From Nitratireductor thuwali (GTDB lineage Bacteria; Pseudomonadota; Alphaproteobacteria; Rhizobiales; Rhizobiaceae): a stretch of DNA of 64,000 bases. Of this stretch, positions 50,409 to 62,777 are shown in pieces. A model generated the notes under the pieces. The model was not told the origin of the DNA. It worked only from the letters and a program-made list of their open reading frames with translations, and did not search any database. The stretch is taken from contig NZ_CP030941.1 of the NCBI RefSeq assembly GCF_036621415.1, positions 124,001 to 188,000 of the forward strand, written 5' to 3'. The position numbers and the translations under genes were made by a program. Numbering within the stretch: position 1 is the first letter of the stretch; each line of letters opens with the position of its first letter.

Positions 50409-52301
50409 CTAGACCTTCGGCATTCCCTCAGGCCGCATGCGGCGCTTTTGTGCGGCAATGCGGAATGGCGCGTTGGGGCCGCCATAGCCGTTGTAGCCGC
50501 CGCGGCGCTCGACGATCTCGAAAAAGAAGCCCTCGCCGAATGTCGGGCTGTAGATCTGGAAATATTCGCCCGCGCCGTCCCGATCGTAGAGAATATTCTC
50601 CGCGCGCAACCGGTCGGCCAGATGCGGCTCGAGCCCGAAGCGCGCCTCGAGATCGTCATAGTAGTTGCGGGAGATCTCCAGCGGCTCAAGACCGCTCTGC
50701 CTCAGCGCGGCGGCGGTCGCGAAGATGTCGCTCGTGGCGAAGGCCAGATGCTGAATGCCCGACCCGAAGCTCTCGGCGATGAAATGGCCGGCCAGCGTGC
50801 GCCGGTTCTCCGCCCCGTTCAGCGTCAGCCTCAGCGTGCCGTCCTCATTTGCAACTGCTTGGCTGCGCACAAGACCCGCCGAATCGACGATGTCGACCAT
50901 CGGTTTCTTTTCGGTGCGGAAAATGGACGTGTAGAAGAGAACCCAGCTCAGCATCTCCTCGTAAGCGACCGTCTGGGCAACATGGTCGACTGCCGTAAGC
51001 CCGACCGCCATGCCGTCAGGTTCCACCCCGACCGGATCGAACTCGATCTCCCAAATCTTGCCGAGGTTCGATTGGCCGTCGATGAAATAGATGATGCCGC
51101 CGCCGACCCCGCGGATGGCCGGGACGGTGAGCTCTCCGGGTCCCGGCGCTTGTTCGAATGTCTCCGCGCCCAGTGCCCGCGCCCGCGCGACCGTGGGCCC
51201 GACATCGTCGACCTTCAGGCCGAGCGCATAGGCCGATGTGCCGTGGACGAGATAGGCGGAACGTGCGAAGCCTTCCCTCTCGGTGTTGATAACGAGATTG
51301 ATGCCGCCTTGCCTGAACAGCGCCACCTTCTTCGACTTATGGCGGCCGGCCTCGCGAAAGCCCATCGCCTTCAGCAGAACGGCAAGCTGAGCGGCCCCTT
51401 CCTCGTCCGCGGTGAATTCCACGAACTCCACGCCGTGCGCCGCGATCCGGTCCGGCATGTCGGGCACGCTGACGGCGATGCCTGGCTCGCGGCGCTTCAC
51501 CCGGTCCATCAGATAGATCAGCGAGCGATGGCCGTCGACGGCCACCGTCTTCGGCGAGCCGCCGCGGAACTGGTCGTTGAATATCTCGAGCGACAGCATG
51601 CCCGAGTAGCCGGTCGCGGCCACTGCGCGCATGAAGGCGGTCACCGGCAGGTCGCCCTCGCCCGGCATGTTGCGGAAATGCCGGCTCCAGTACAGCAGGT
51701 CCATCTCGATTTTCGGCGCGTCGGCGAGTTGGACCATGAATATCTTGTCGCCGGGAATGGAGCGGATCGTGTCGGGGTCGATCTGGCGGGCAAGCGTGTG
51801 GAAGGAATCGAGGATCAACCCGATGCTGGGATGATCGGCGCGGCGCACGATCTCCCACGCGTCGCGGTGGTCGCTGACATGCTTGCCCCAGGCGAGCGCC
51901 TCGAAACCGACGCGCAGGCCGCGCTTGGCCGCCCGTTCCCCCAGCTCGCGGAAATCGGCTGCCGCACGGTCGATGCCGCCGAGCGCCAGTGGCGAGACGT
52001 TGGAACAGACGAGCATCAGGTCCGTGCCGAGTTGGGCCATCAGGTCGAACTTGCGCTCCGCCCGGTCGAAGGTGCGGCTGCGCTGCGGCTCCGGCATGCC
52101 CTCGAAATCGCGGAAGGGCTGGAAGAGCGTGATCTCCAGCCCCTGGTCGCGCACCATTTTGCCGACGTCGGCGGGTGAACCGTCGAAGGCGAGAAAATCG
52201 TTCTCGAATATTTCGACCCCGTCGAAACCGGCGGCCGCGATGGCTGCAAGCTTCTCCCGCAGATCTCCGCTGATCGATACCGTCGCGATGGAAGTCTTCA
52301 T
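50409..52301 (-). CDS. quiC: Bacterial 3-dehydroshikimate dehydratase, isomerase-dioxygenase-like fusion
   Basis: This 630-residue protein fuses an N-terminal TIM barrel of the sugar-phosphate isomerase/AP-endonuclease-2 type (residues 1-280; VGFEALAWGKHVSDHRDAWE, GLILDSFH and LSLEIFND hold metal-binding Glu/Asp/His) to a C-terminal HPPD-like vicinal-oxygen-chelate part (AVDHVAQ near residue 415; GIQHLAFATSDI). This layout is known for QuiC1/QsuB enzymes that turn 3-dehydroshikimate into protocatechuate. The start at 52301 is the first good Met; the ribosome binding site is weak. It follows a TTT transporter operon, pointing to uptake of quinate, shikimate or 3-dehydroshikimate. Confidence 0.87.
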   Translation of the reverse strand: MKTSIATVSISGDLREKLAAIAAAGFDGVEIFENDFLAFDGSPADVGKMVRDQGLEITLFQPFRDFEGMPEPQRSRTFDRAERKFDLMAQLGTDLMLVCSNVSPLALGGIDRAAADFRELGERAAKRGLRVGFEALAWGKHVSDHRDAWEIVRRADHPSIGLILDSFHTLARQIDPDTIRSIPGDKIFMVQLADAPKIEMDLLYWSRHFRNMPGEGDLPVTAFMRAVAATGYSGMLSLEIFNDQFRGGSPKTVAVDGHRSLIYLMDRVKRREPGIAVSVPDMPDRIAAHGVEFVEFTADEEGAAQLAVLLKAMGFREAGRHKSKKVALFRQGGINLVINTEREGFARSAYLVHGTSAYALGLKVDDVGPTVARARALGAETFEQAPGPGELTVPAIRGVGGGIIYFIDGQSNLGKIWEIEFDPVGVEPDGMAVGLTAVDHVAQTVAYEEMLSWVLFYTSIFRTEKKPMVDIVDSAGLVRSQAVANEDGTLRLTLNGAENRRTLAGHFIAESFGSGIQHLAFATSDIFATAAALRQSGLEPLEISRNYYDDLEARFGLEPHLADRLRAENILYDRDGAGEYFQIYSPTFGEGFFFEIVERRGGYNGYGGPNAPFRIAAQKRRMRPEGMPKV

Positions 52302-52331
52302 CTGGTCATGTGCTCCGGTGCTGCGTCGTCT

Positions 52332-52351
52332 GCCGCCGTGGCCCCGGCGGC
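52332..52351 (-). other. Hairpin between tctA and quiC
   Basis: GCCGCC (52332-52337) pairs with GGCGGC (52346-52351) across an 8-base loop in the 135-base tctA-quiC gap. It may modulate read-through into quiC. Nothing else is evident in the gap. Confidence 0.35.
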
Positions 52352-52436
52352 GCATCTGCAAGGCGCGCTGTCGCCCGCTCTTGTTCCGGCAATATGCCCC
52401 TGCCGCCCGGCCGGACTGCCCGCAGGTTTCGGCTTC

Positions 52437-53945
52437 TCAGGCATTTTGATGCCGCAGGCGAGAGCGGGCGAAACGCCACAGCGGCGTTTGCGACACCAGC
52501 ATCGTGAGAAATGCGACGGTCAGGACCAGCGAGATCGGATGCGACAGGAAATCCCAGAGGAAGGTTCCCACGTCGCCGCGCGCGCCGATCATCGCCCTGC
52601 GGTAGTTCGCATCCATCATCGGCCCGAGGATTACGCCCAGAATGACGGGCCCCACGGGAAAGCCGTAGGTTTTCATGAAATACCCGACGACGCCGAAGAG
52701 CAGCATCCAGTAGATGTCGACCGGGTTGTTCTGGATTGCATAGGTGCCGACCGCCGACAGGACGATGATCAGCGGGATAAGGATGGCCTTCGGGCATTCC
52801 ACGATCTTGGTGAACACCTTGATGCCGGTCAGGCCGAATACCAGCAGGAACAGATTGGCGAGCGTCAGGCTCCCCACCATGAACCAGAACAGATGGGGCG
52901 TTTCCGTCAGAAGCAGCGGTCCGGGCTTGAGCCCGTGGATGAACAGCGCTCCTATGATGACGGCTGTCACGGCGTCGCCGGGGATTCCGAGCGTCAGCAT
53001 TGGGATGAAAGCGCCGCCCACGGCCGCGTTGTTCGCCGTCTCCGGCGCCACCAGGCCCTCCTTGGCGCCTTCGCCGAACGGTACCTTTGGGTTCTTCGTC
53101 GTCCGCTTGGCATGGTCGTAGGCGAGCAGGGCCGCGATATCGCCCCCGGTGCCCGGCAGGGCGCCGATGATCGTGCCGATGCCGGAGGCCCGAATCGCCA
53201 GCCAGAAATACCGCTTGATGTCGGAGAAGCGCGGCACGATCCGGTCGATCTTCTGCTTGATTGCCGGCACGTCGAGCGTGTGAAGCTGGACCAGCGCCTC
53301 GGCGACGCCGAAGAAGCCGATCATCGCGGCGACATAGGGGATGCCGCCCATGAGCGTGATCGTGCCGAAAGTGAAGCGGCCTTCCGCCGTCATCGGGTCG
53401 AGCCCGACCATGCCGATAAGGACGCCAAGGGCGCCGGCGAACACCCCCTTTGCGAAGCTCTCGCCGGAGAGGGTTCCCACCAGAAGAATGCCGATCAGGC
53501 CGAGCAGCAGGTAGTCGCGCGACTGGAACTTGAGGGCGAAGCTGGAGATCGCCGGGGCTATGGTGGCCAGCGCCAATATGCCGACAAATCCGCCGAACAC
53601 CGACATCACCGTCGTCAGGCCGATCGCTTCGCCGGCCTCGCCGCGTTTGGCCATGGGATAGCCTTCGAGCGCCGTGGCGATGGCGCTCGGCGCGCCGGGT
53701 ATGTTGAGCAGGATGGCGGTGCGCGATCCGCCATAGACCCCGCCGACGAAGACCCCGGCAATCAGTGCCAGCGCGTCGTTGACCGGCCATTTGAAGGTGA
53801 AGGAGATCAGGATCGAGGCGGCCATCGTCACCGAAAGGCCGGGTATGGCCCCCACATAGATGCCGGCCAGCGTCCCCGCCGCCGTCAGGAACAGCAGCCA
53901 GGGGTCGAGCCATACGATCGCGAAATTTCCGAGCGCCTCGGGCAT
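52437..53945 (-). CDS. TTT transporter large permease (TctA family), second system
   Basis: This 502-residue polytopic permease has the two TctA signature loops, GAIPGLSVTMAASILIS near residue 33 and GALPGTGGDIAALLAYDHAK near residue 260. It begins directly at the end of the TctB gene (no intervening base). With the small subunit and the binding protein at 54510-55505 it makes a complete importer. It shares little detail with the tctA at 2974 (the second loop in particular differs), so the two systems likely move different acids. Confidence 0.9.
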   Translation of the reverse strand: MPEALGNFAIVWLDPWLLFLTAAGTLAGIYVGAIPGLSVTMAASILISFTFKWPVNDALALIAGVFVGGVYGGSRTAILLNIPGAPSAIATALEGYPMAKRGEAGEAIGLTTVMSVFGGFVGILALATIAPAISSFALKFQSRDYLLLGLIGILLVGTLSGESFAKGVFAGALGVLIGMVGLDPMTAEGRFTFGTITLMGGIPYVAAMIGFFGVAEALVQLHTLDVPAIKQKIDRIVPRFSDIKRYFWLAIRASGIGTIIGALPGTGGDIAALLAYDHAKRTTKNPKVPFGEGAKEGLVAPETANNAAVGGAFIPMLTLGIPGDAVTAVIIGALFIHGLKPGPLLLTETPHLFWFMVGSLTLANLFLLVFGLTGIKVFTKIVECPKAILIPLIIVLSAVGTYAIQNNPVDIYWMLLFGVVGYFMKTYGFPVGPVILGVILGPMMDANYRRAMIGARGDVGTFLWDFLSHPISLVLTVAFLTMLVSQTPLWRFARSRLRHQNA

Positions 53946-54440
53946 TCAGATCAGTCCCCCGAAAAGCGAGCCCTGGGGCAGCACGACCTGGAACACCGTC
54001 CGGAAGACGAAATGGATTCCGCCCAGCGCGCCGATCGTAAGGGCGGCGGTCACGAGCAGGTTCTTGCGCCAGAGATACTGAAAGGCGGCGAAGAGGAACA
54101 GCCCGGAACCGACGACGAAACCGAGCGCTGGTAGCAGCACCAGGTAGACGAGGACAAGCCCGATCACGATGACGTGGCGCACGGGCATCACCTCGCGCAG
54201 GAAGCGCACCGGAGCGGCCGCGCCGCCGGCGCGAGGTCCATGCCGGCGGATTGCATCTGCAAGGATGAAAAGGCCCGCCATCACCATCGTGCCGGCTGCA
54301 AGCAGGGGAAAGACGCCCGGCGTGGCCAGGCCGCTGAACCCCGAAATCCCGTAGGCCTGCCAGAAAGCGGCAAGGCCGAAGATCGTAACGAGCAGCGCGA
54401 AGATTGCTTCTCCGGGCCTGAGGTCAGGTTTGGGTGGCAT
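53946..54440 (-). CDS. TTT transporter small membrane subunit (TctB family), second system
   Basis: This 164-residue protein has four hydrophobic segments (near 14-32, 40-62, 88-112, 115-155) and the SGLATPGVFPLLAAG loop typical of TctB. ATG 54440 is preceded by GGAGGAAGAATCC. Its stop codon abuts the start of the permease, so their translation should be coupled. Confidence 0.85.
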   Translation of the reverse strand: MPPKPDLRPGEAIFALLVTIFGLAAFWQAYGISGFSGLATPGVFPLLAAGTMVMAGLFILADAIRRHGPRAGGAAAPVRFLREVMPVRHVIVIGLVLVYLVLLPALGFVVGSGLFLFAAFQYLWRKNLLVTAALTIGALGGIHFVFRTVFQVVLPQGSLFGGLI

Positions 54441-54467
54441 GGATTCTTCCTCCGGAGCATCCGAGGC

Positions 54468-54498
54468 TGCCGGTCCGGGGGCTTCCCGCGGACCGGCA
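54468..54498 (-). other. Intercistronic hairpin, second tctC-tctB
   Basis: TGCCGGTCCG (54468-54477) and CGGACCGGCA (54489-54498) form a perfect 10-bp stem with an 11-base loop, 11 bases after the binding-protein stop. It parallels the hairpins at 2289 and 2341 in the first TTT operon. Confidence 0.6.
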
Positions 54499-54509
54499 GC
54501 GGGATCGGA

Positions 54510-55505
54510 TCACGGCCGCGGAATGCCGAGCGTCTCGGGATTGACCTTGGCGGCGCCCGTGTCCTGCAGCGCCCAGACGGTCACCTGTTGCCATTTCTTC
54601 AGGAACGCCTCGGCTTCCGCGCCGGAGATGTTCATGACGATGTTGCCGCGATTGGCCATCAGCGTGGTGAATTCCTCGCTGGTTGCGGCGGTCTTGAAGG
54701 CCTCTTCCAGCTTGGCCTTCACGTCGTCGGGCGTGTCCTTCCTCACGAAGACGCCGTAGAACGGGCCCCAGGGCAGGAACTTCGCCATGTCCGGCACGGC
54801 ATCCGTGATCGCCGGCACGTCGGGCAAGGTGTCGACGGGCGCCGTATCCACCACCGCCAGCGCCCGCATCTTGCCGGCTTTGATGTTTTCGGCAGCGGCC
54901 GAGATGCCCGAAGGCATGAAGTCCACTTCCCCGCCGAGCATGGCCGTCAGTCCCGGGCCTTCGCCGTCGAACGGGATAGCGGTCACCTCGAATTCGACCG
55001 CGTTCTTGATCAGCGCGCTGATCGTGCTCGGCAGGCCCCCGGGGCCTGTAGAGCCCATCTTCACCTGGCCCGGATTGGCCTTGATGTCGGCCAGCAGCTC
55101 TTCCATCGTCTGGTACTTGGATTCCTCCGGCACCACGATGACGGCAACGCCGCGGCCCAGGATGTTGACCGGATAGAAGCTCGAATAGTCGAGGCTCGAC
55201 ACACCCAGCACCGGATGGAGCTGCGGGTTCTCGGCGCCGTAGAGGAACGTATAGCCGTCGGCGGGCGCCGCGTTCACATAGGCCGTCGAGATCGCGCCGG
55301 CGCCGCCGGATTTGTTGAGCACGACGATCGACGTGCCGAGCGCCTGCTCTGCCGCGGGGTTGACCGCGCGCGCGACCGTGTCGGTAGCGCCGCCCGCGCC
55401 CCACATCACCACGCCCAGAAGCTCGCGCTCCGGAAATTCCTGCGCGGCCGAGATGGCAGTCATCATCAATAGGGCAGATGTTGCCCGGATCATCTTGCGA
55501 ATCAT
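54510..55505 (-). CDS. TTT transporter substrate-binding protein (TctC/Bug family), second system
   Basis: This 331-residue protein has a signal peptide (residues 1-22, AISAAQEF cleavage region) and the Bug-fold opening LLGVVMWGAGGATDTVAR. ATG 55505 follows GGGAGGAAAC; upstream in-frame starts lie in the promoter region. The GSTGPGGLPSTISALI segment near residue 155 is the second ligand loop. It is first in the operon tctC-tctB-tctA-quiC, 173 bases behind the LysR gene, and probably binds a shikimate-pathway type acid given quiC. Confidence 0.88.
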   Translation of the reverse strand: MIRKMIRATSALLMMTAISAAQEFPERELLGVVMWGAGGATDTVARAVNPAAEQALGTSIVVLNKSGGAGAISTAYVNAAPADGYTFLYGAENPQLHPVLGVSSLDYSSFYPVNILGRGVAVIVVPEESKYQTMEELLADIKANPGQVKMGSTGPGGLPSTISALIKNAVEFEVTAIPFDGEGPGLTAMLGGEVDFMPSGISAAAENIKAGKMRALAVVDTAPVDTLPDVPAITDAVPDMAKFLPWGPFYGVFVRKDTPDDVKAKLEEAFKTAATSEEFTTLMANRGNIVMNISGAEAEAFLKKWQQVTVWALQDTGAAKVNPETLGIPRP

Positions 55506-55678
55506 GTTTCCTCCCTTGGCGGCACCATCTGCCGCACCCACCGGCATATAATACGGAGGGGACCTTGTCAGGCATCCATCAAGGTGCAGATGCGGCCCCT
55601 CCAAGCCCAGCCAGGGCAGGATGACGGCGTTGCGAAGATAACGCAATTACCAATTATTCGACGAGCCATAACCTGACG

Positions 55679-56587
55679 CTATAGTTTGGCGCCCCGCGCG
55701 GTGGTCTCTTCCATGATATGGCGCAACTTGTCGATCAGGGTTTCGGCGAAGCTGGACAACGCCACGTCGCTGCGTCGGGCAATGTAGGTCTGGAATTCTG
55801 TCGGCCCGGCGATTGGCACGACCGCGATGTCGGACCGGGCGATGTCGGCGACCGTGAACGTGTCGACGACGGCCACCCCCAGATCCTCCTTGATCAGGGC
55901 AAGCACCGTGGTGCCGAACCGGGCGCGAATGGCGATGTCGTAGTCGAGATCCTCGCGCGCAAAGATACTCGCCATGATCCCGCCATACGGATCGTTGGGA
56001 TCGATTCCGATCAGCGGACAACTGGCGATCTCGGCCGGTGTGACCACCTCCCGCGCGGCAAGGGGATGGTTCGGCGCGACGATGACCACCAGGTGGCCCC
56101 TGGCCAGCGGTTCGAACAGAATGGAGGGATGATCGAAGCGGTAGCTCATCGCGACGAACTCGCCTCGTCCCAGCATCAGGTAGTCGATGGCGTCCTCGAT
56201 CTTGAGAATGTCGATGTCGATGCGGATGTCCGGATAGCGCCGCTTGATGGCGGCGATCGCCCGCGGGACCATCACATTGGCAATGCTCGGCACGGAGCCG
56301 AAGGAAAGTTCCACCCCGCGCCCGCGCTCGAGCTGCCTGATGGTGAATTGCAGGTCCTCGATCTTCTTGTGCACCTCCTGCAACTGCTCGAAGACGTGGA
56401 CCGCTTCCGGCGACGGCACATAGCGGCCGCCCTTTCGGATGAAGAGCTTGATCCCGAGCAGATCTTCAAGGTGCTTCATCGACCGGCTGACGCCGGGCTG
56501 GGCGACGTTGAGCAGCCGCGCCGCCCCGGCGATGCTGCCGGCAACCATGACCGCACGGACGACTTCAATCTGGCGTAGCGTCAGCAT
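55679..56587 (-). CDS. LysR-family transcriptional regulator
   Basis: This 302-residue protein has an N-terminal winged helix (LTLRQIEVVRAVMVAGSIAGAARLLNVAQPGVSRSMKHLEDLLG, residues 2-47) and a type 2 periplasmic-binding-like effector domain from about residue 90. ATG 56587 is where the family normally starts. It points the same way as the TTT-quiC operon downstream, so it is the likely activator, with its coinducer the transported acid or 3-dehydroshikimate. The 173-base gap to the operon contains the AT-rich segment AATTACCAATTATTCG, a possible site. Confidence 0.92.
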   Translation of the reverse strand: MLTLRQIEVVRAVMVAGSIAGAARLLNVAQPGVSRSMKHLEDLLGIKLFIRKGGRYVPSPEAVHVFEQLQEVHKKIEDLQFTIRQLERGRGVELSFGSVPSIANVMVPRAIAAIKRRYPDIRIDIDILKIEDAIDYLMLGRGEFVAMSYRFDHPSILFEPLARGHLVVIVAPNHPLAAREVVTPAEIASCPLIGIDPNDPYGGIMASIFAREDLDYDIAIRARFGTTVLALIKEDLGVAVVDTFTVADIARSDIAVVPIAGPTEFQTYIARRSDVALSSFAETLIDKLRHIMEETTARGAKL

Positions 56588-56746
56588 GTCCCGACCTCTT
56601 TTCCTGGCAGGAGTTGCCCGATGTGCAGCGTCGCCAGGCTGCCCCTCGGCACGGGCAGAAGCGCCACCGGCCAGCGCGGCGCATATTGAGGGCACAAGGC
56701 GCCGCGGCACAAGCTGAAGATGGCAGCCGGCCCGGCCGATTTATTT

Positions 56747-56773
56747 CTGGCACTCCTATCATTCGACTGCCAA
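56747..56773. promoter_or_regulatory. CIRCE element of groESL
   Basis: CTGGCACTC - nine bases - GACTGCCAA follows the CIRCE plan (TTAGCACTC-N9-GAGTGCTAA) with the exact 9-base spacer. It lies 63 bases upstream of groES. HrcA repressor should bind it, giving heat-shock control. Confidence 0.85.
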
Positions 56774-56836
56774 ATCCTCTATATGACAGACGTGGCCCCT
56801 ACATGCTCCCATACGCGGCCGCAGAAAGAACACTCC

Positions 56837-58835
<1,999 letters not shown>

Positions 58836-58846
58836 AAACGGTCGCA

Positions 58847-58870
58847 AGTCCCGCCGGAAACGGCGGGACT
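58847..58870 (+). terminator. Terminator hairpin after groEL
   Basis: AGTCCCGCCG (58847-58856) pairs perfectly with CGGCGGGACT (58861-58870) around a GAAA tetraloop. The stem is very stable but no T-run follows directly. Confidence 0.72.
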
Positions 58871-58960
58871 CGGACAAATTTGACCGCCGCGGGACAATCA
58901 GCGGCCGCTGGGGCCAGGTGCCCCGCAAACCGCCCTGCGGCGGAGGATAAGGTGACAATC

Positions 58961-59158
58961 ATGATGACCCATCGTTTTGCCGTCGGCCAGCTCGTCCGTA
59001 TGAACGGAGGCTTTGGCGCCTTGCCTGCCGCGGCCGAGACCTATCGCATCACGGCGACCCTGCCGCCGGCGCGCGAAAACTCGCCCCAATACCGCATTCG
59101 CAACGAAACCGAACGTTACGAACGCATGACCACAGAAGACAATCTCGAAGAAATATAA
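58961..59158 (+). CDS. Small conserved protein (65 residues)
   Basis: The product begins MMTHRFAVGQLVRMNGGFG and ends with an acidic tail (TTEDNLEEI). The opening looks like a beta-barrel fold of the KOW/Tudor kind used to bind nucleic acid or protein, but I cannot be sure. GGAGGATAAGGTG precedes it; a GTG at 58952 with better spacing is an alternative start, adding three residues. Rhizobial genomes often carry such short proteins. Function unknown. Confidence 0.7.
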   Translation: MMTHRFAVGQLVRMNGGFGALPAAAETYRITATLPPARENSPQYRIRNETERYERMTTEDNLEEI

Positions 59159-59204
59159 GGTCGCCGCCAGCCCCTGGGGCTGCCCCTCTCAAAGGAAATA
59201 GAAA

Positions 59205-59351
59205 ATGGCCAAAGGACAAAAACGCAGCAGCCGCGAGATCAGAAAACCGAAGCAGGACAAGGCCGCGCCAAAGGTGGCGGCATTGGCCGGTTCGCAGGTC
59301 AAGCAGGCTAGCAGCAGCAACGTCTCCTTCGGGAAAGCCAAGAAGACCTGA
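59205..59351 (+). CDS. Small basic protein (48 residues)
   Basis: The ATG at 59205 follows AAAGGAAATAGA, and the frame ends at TGA 59351. The product (MAKGQKRSSREIRKPKQDKA, then an Ala/Ser-rich stretch and SFGKAKKT) is about one quarter Lys plus Arg and has no hydrophobic core, so it is probably disordered and nucleic-acid associated. Similar short basic proteins with an MAKGQ start are common in Hyphomicrobiales. It lies 46 bases after the previous gene. Confidence 0.72.
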   Translation: MAKGQKRSSREIRKPKQDKAAPKVAALAGSQVKQASSSNVSFGKAKKT

Positions 59352-59430
59352 GAACGTGCTCCACGCCTTCCTCGCCGCCGGCATGACCAAACCGGCGTCG
59401 AAACTGCCGCCACGACCATAGGGGCGGACA

Positions 59431-59466
59431 TTGCCGCGGACACGTTTTGCCCGCGGCAATTCTTAT
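59431..59466 (+). terminator. Terminator after the 48-residue gene
   Basis: TTGCCGCGG (59431-59439) pairs with CCGCGGCAA (59451-59459), followed by TTCTT. This separates the small genes from the thiamin operon. Confidence 0.78.
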
Positions 59467-59472
59467 CCGGCC

Positions 59473-59502
59473 TTGACACGGACGTGCGCCGGGGCCCATC
59501 CT
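59473..59502 (+). promoter_or_regulatory. Promoter candidate of the thi operon
   Basis: TTGACA (59473-59478) is followed after 18 bases by CATCCT (59497-59502), about 10 bases before the riboswitch aptamer begins. The -35 is perfect, the -10 weak. Confidence 0.5.
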
Positions 59503-59512
59503 CACATTTCAC

Positions 59513-59610
59513 CAGGGGGGTCCCGACAAGGGGCTGAGATACTGCTGGCGCGAATGCAGCGCAGTGACCCGTTGAACCTGATCCAGTTCATACTGGCGTA
59601 GGGATGGTGC
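59513..59610 (+). ncRNA. TPP riboswitch (THI element)
   Basis: The conserved aptamer parts are present: GGGGTCCCGACAAGGGGCTGAGAT on the 5' side (written in two pieces here, 59517-59540) and CTGATCCAGTTCATACTGGCGTAGGGATGG on the 3' side. A variable P3 stem (TGCTGGCGCGAATGCAGCGCAG) lies between. Binding of thiamin pyrophosphate should repress thiC and following genes. The expression platform lies in 59611-59740. Confidence 0.95.
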
Positions 59611-59671
59611 GAAGGTCCTTGCGGCATCGCTTCGACGGAAATGACAAGGTTTTCCGGAACGCAGACGGTAA

Positions 59672-61591
<1,920 letters not shown>

Positions 61592-61594
61592 GCC

Positions 61595-62593
61595 ATGAAA
61601 GTGCTGGTCAAGGGGGCCGGCGTTGCCGGCCTCACGCTCGCCCATGAGCTTGCCGCTCGCACCATGGACGTGGTCGTGACGGAGACGCGGCCCGGCCTTG
61701 CCGGCAGCGCCTCGTGGCAGGCCGGCGGCATGCTGGCGCCATGGTGCGAGCGGGAGAGCGCGGAAGAGGATGTGATCGCGCTCGGCGCTTCGGCCGCCGA
61801 TTGGTGGGACGAAGCCCTGCCCGGCCATGTCGAACGCAAGGGAACGCTGGTGCTGGCCCAGCCGCGCGATGCGGGCGAGTTGTCCCGCTTCGCCCAGCGC
61901 ACCAGCGGCTGTTCATGGCTGGATGGCGACCAGGTGGGCGAGCTTGAACCGGACCTTGCCGGACGCTTCCGCCGTGGCCTGTTCTTCGCCCGCGAAGCCC
62001 ATCTCGATCCGCGCCGGGCGCTGGAGGCGCTTCACCGGAAGCTTGCCGCAACGGGCGTTGCGTTCCGCTTCGATGCCGGGCCTGATCCTGCGGAAGACGC
62101 TGATTTCGTGGCCGACTGCACGGGCATGGCCTCGCCGCAGGCAGGCCTGCGCGGCGTGCGCGGCGAGATGCTGATCCTGCACGCGCCTGAAATCGCGCTG
62201 TCGCGTCCCGTAAGGCTGCTCCATCCCCGCTTCCCCGTCTATGTCGTGCCGCGCGCCGGCCACCGCTTCATGGTCGGCGCCACCATGCTGGAAAGCGATG
62301 CCTCGGGACCAGTGACCGCCCGCTCCATGATGGAGCTGCTCGCCGCCGCCTGCGGGCTGCACCCCGCCTTCGGCGAGGCCGAAGTGGTGGAAACGGCAAG
62401 CGGCGTACGCCCCGCCTACGCCGACAATCTGCCGCGCGTTCAAATGGATGGACGGACCATCCGCATCAACGGGCTTTACCGTCACGGCTTCCTTCTGGCC
62501 CCGGCGATGGCCAGACGCGCGGCGGCGACAATGATGAGGATGGCGCACGATCCTGCCGGGAAGGAGGAATTTCTCCATGCAGCTCACGATTAA
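61595..62593 (+). CDS. thiO: Glycine oxidase ThiO
   Basis: This 332-residue FAD enzyme has the dinucleotide fold VKGAGVAGLTLAHELA at the N terminus and the C-terminal GVRPAYADNLPRV / GLYRHGFLLAPA segments of DAO-type oxidases. It oxidises glycine to dehydroglycine for the thiazole ring. Its last 17 bases overlap thiS, so the coupling is tight. Members are often about 370 residues; this one is somewhat short but complete at both ends. Confidence 0.92.
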   Translation: MKVLVKGAGVAGLTLAHELAARTMDVVVTETRPGLAGSASWQAGGMLAPWCERESAEEDVIALGASAADWWDEALPGHVERKGTLVLAQPRDAGELSRFAQRTSGCSWLDGDQVGELEPDLAGRFRRGLFFAREAHLDPRRALEALHRKLAATGVAFRFDAGPDPAEDADFVADCTGMASPQAGLRGVRGEMLILHAPEIALSRPVRLLHPRFPVYVVPRAGHRFMVGATMLESDASGPVTARSMMELLAAACGLHPAFGEAEVVETASGVRPAYADNLPRVQMDGRTIRINGLYRHGFLLAPAMARRAAATMMRMAHDPAGKEEFLHAAHD

Positions 62594-62774
62594 CGGCGAA
62601 AAGAAAGAAGTCTCGGCGGCCACGCTGGCGGGCTTGCTCGTGGAACTCGACTACCGGGGCGACTGGCTCGCCACCGCCCGCAACGGCGAAATCGTGCCTC
62701 GGGACCTGCGCTCCGAGTGCCGCCTCGACGAAGGCGACCGCATCGAAATTCTTTCTCCCATGCAGGGAGGCTGA
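62577..62774 (+). CDS. thiS: Sulfur carrier protein ThiS
   Basis: This 65-residue ubiquitin-like protein ends in the Gly-Gly tail (SPMQGG) that carries the thiocarboxylate used by ThiG. Its start at 62577 lies within thiO. The IVPRDLRSECRLDEGDRIEILSP segment matches the family core. thiG begins 3 bases after the stop. Confidence 0.93.
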   Translation: MQLTINGEKKEVSAATLAGLLVELDYRGDWLATARNGEIVPRDLRSECRLDEGDRIEILSPMQGG

Positions 62775-62777
62775 ACG

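Noticed and set aside
52332..52351. Terminator between tctA and quiC
   Set aside because: Stem only 6 bp and no T-run, so I list it only as a hairpin of low weight.
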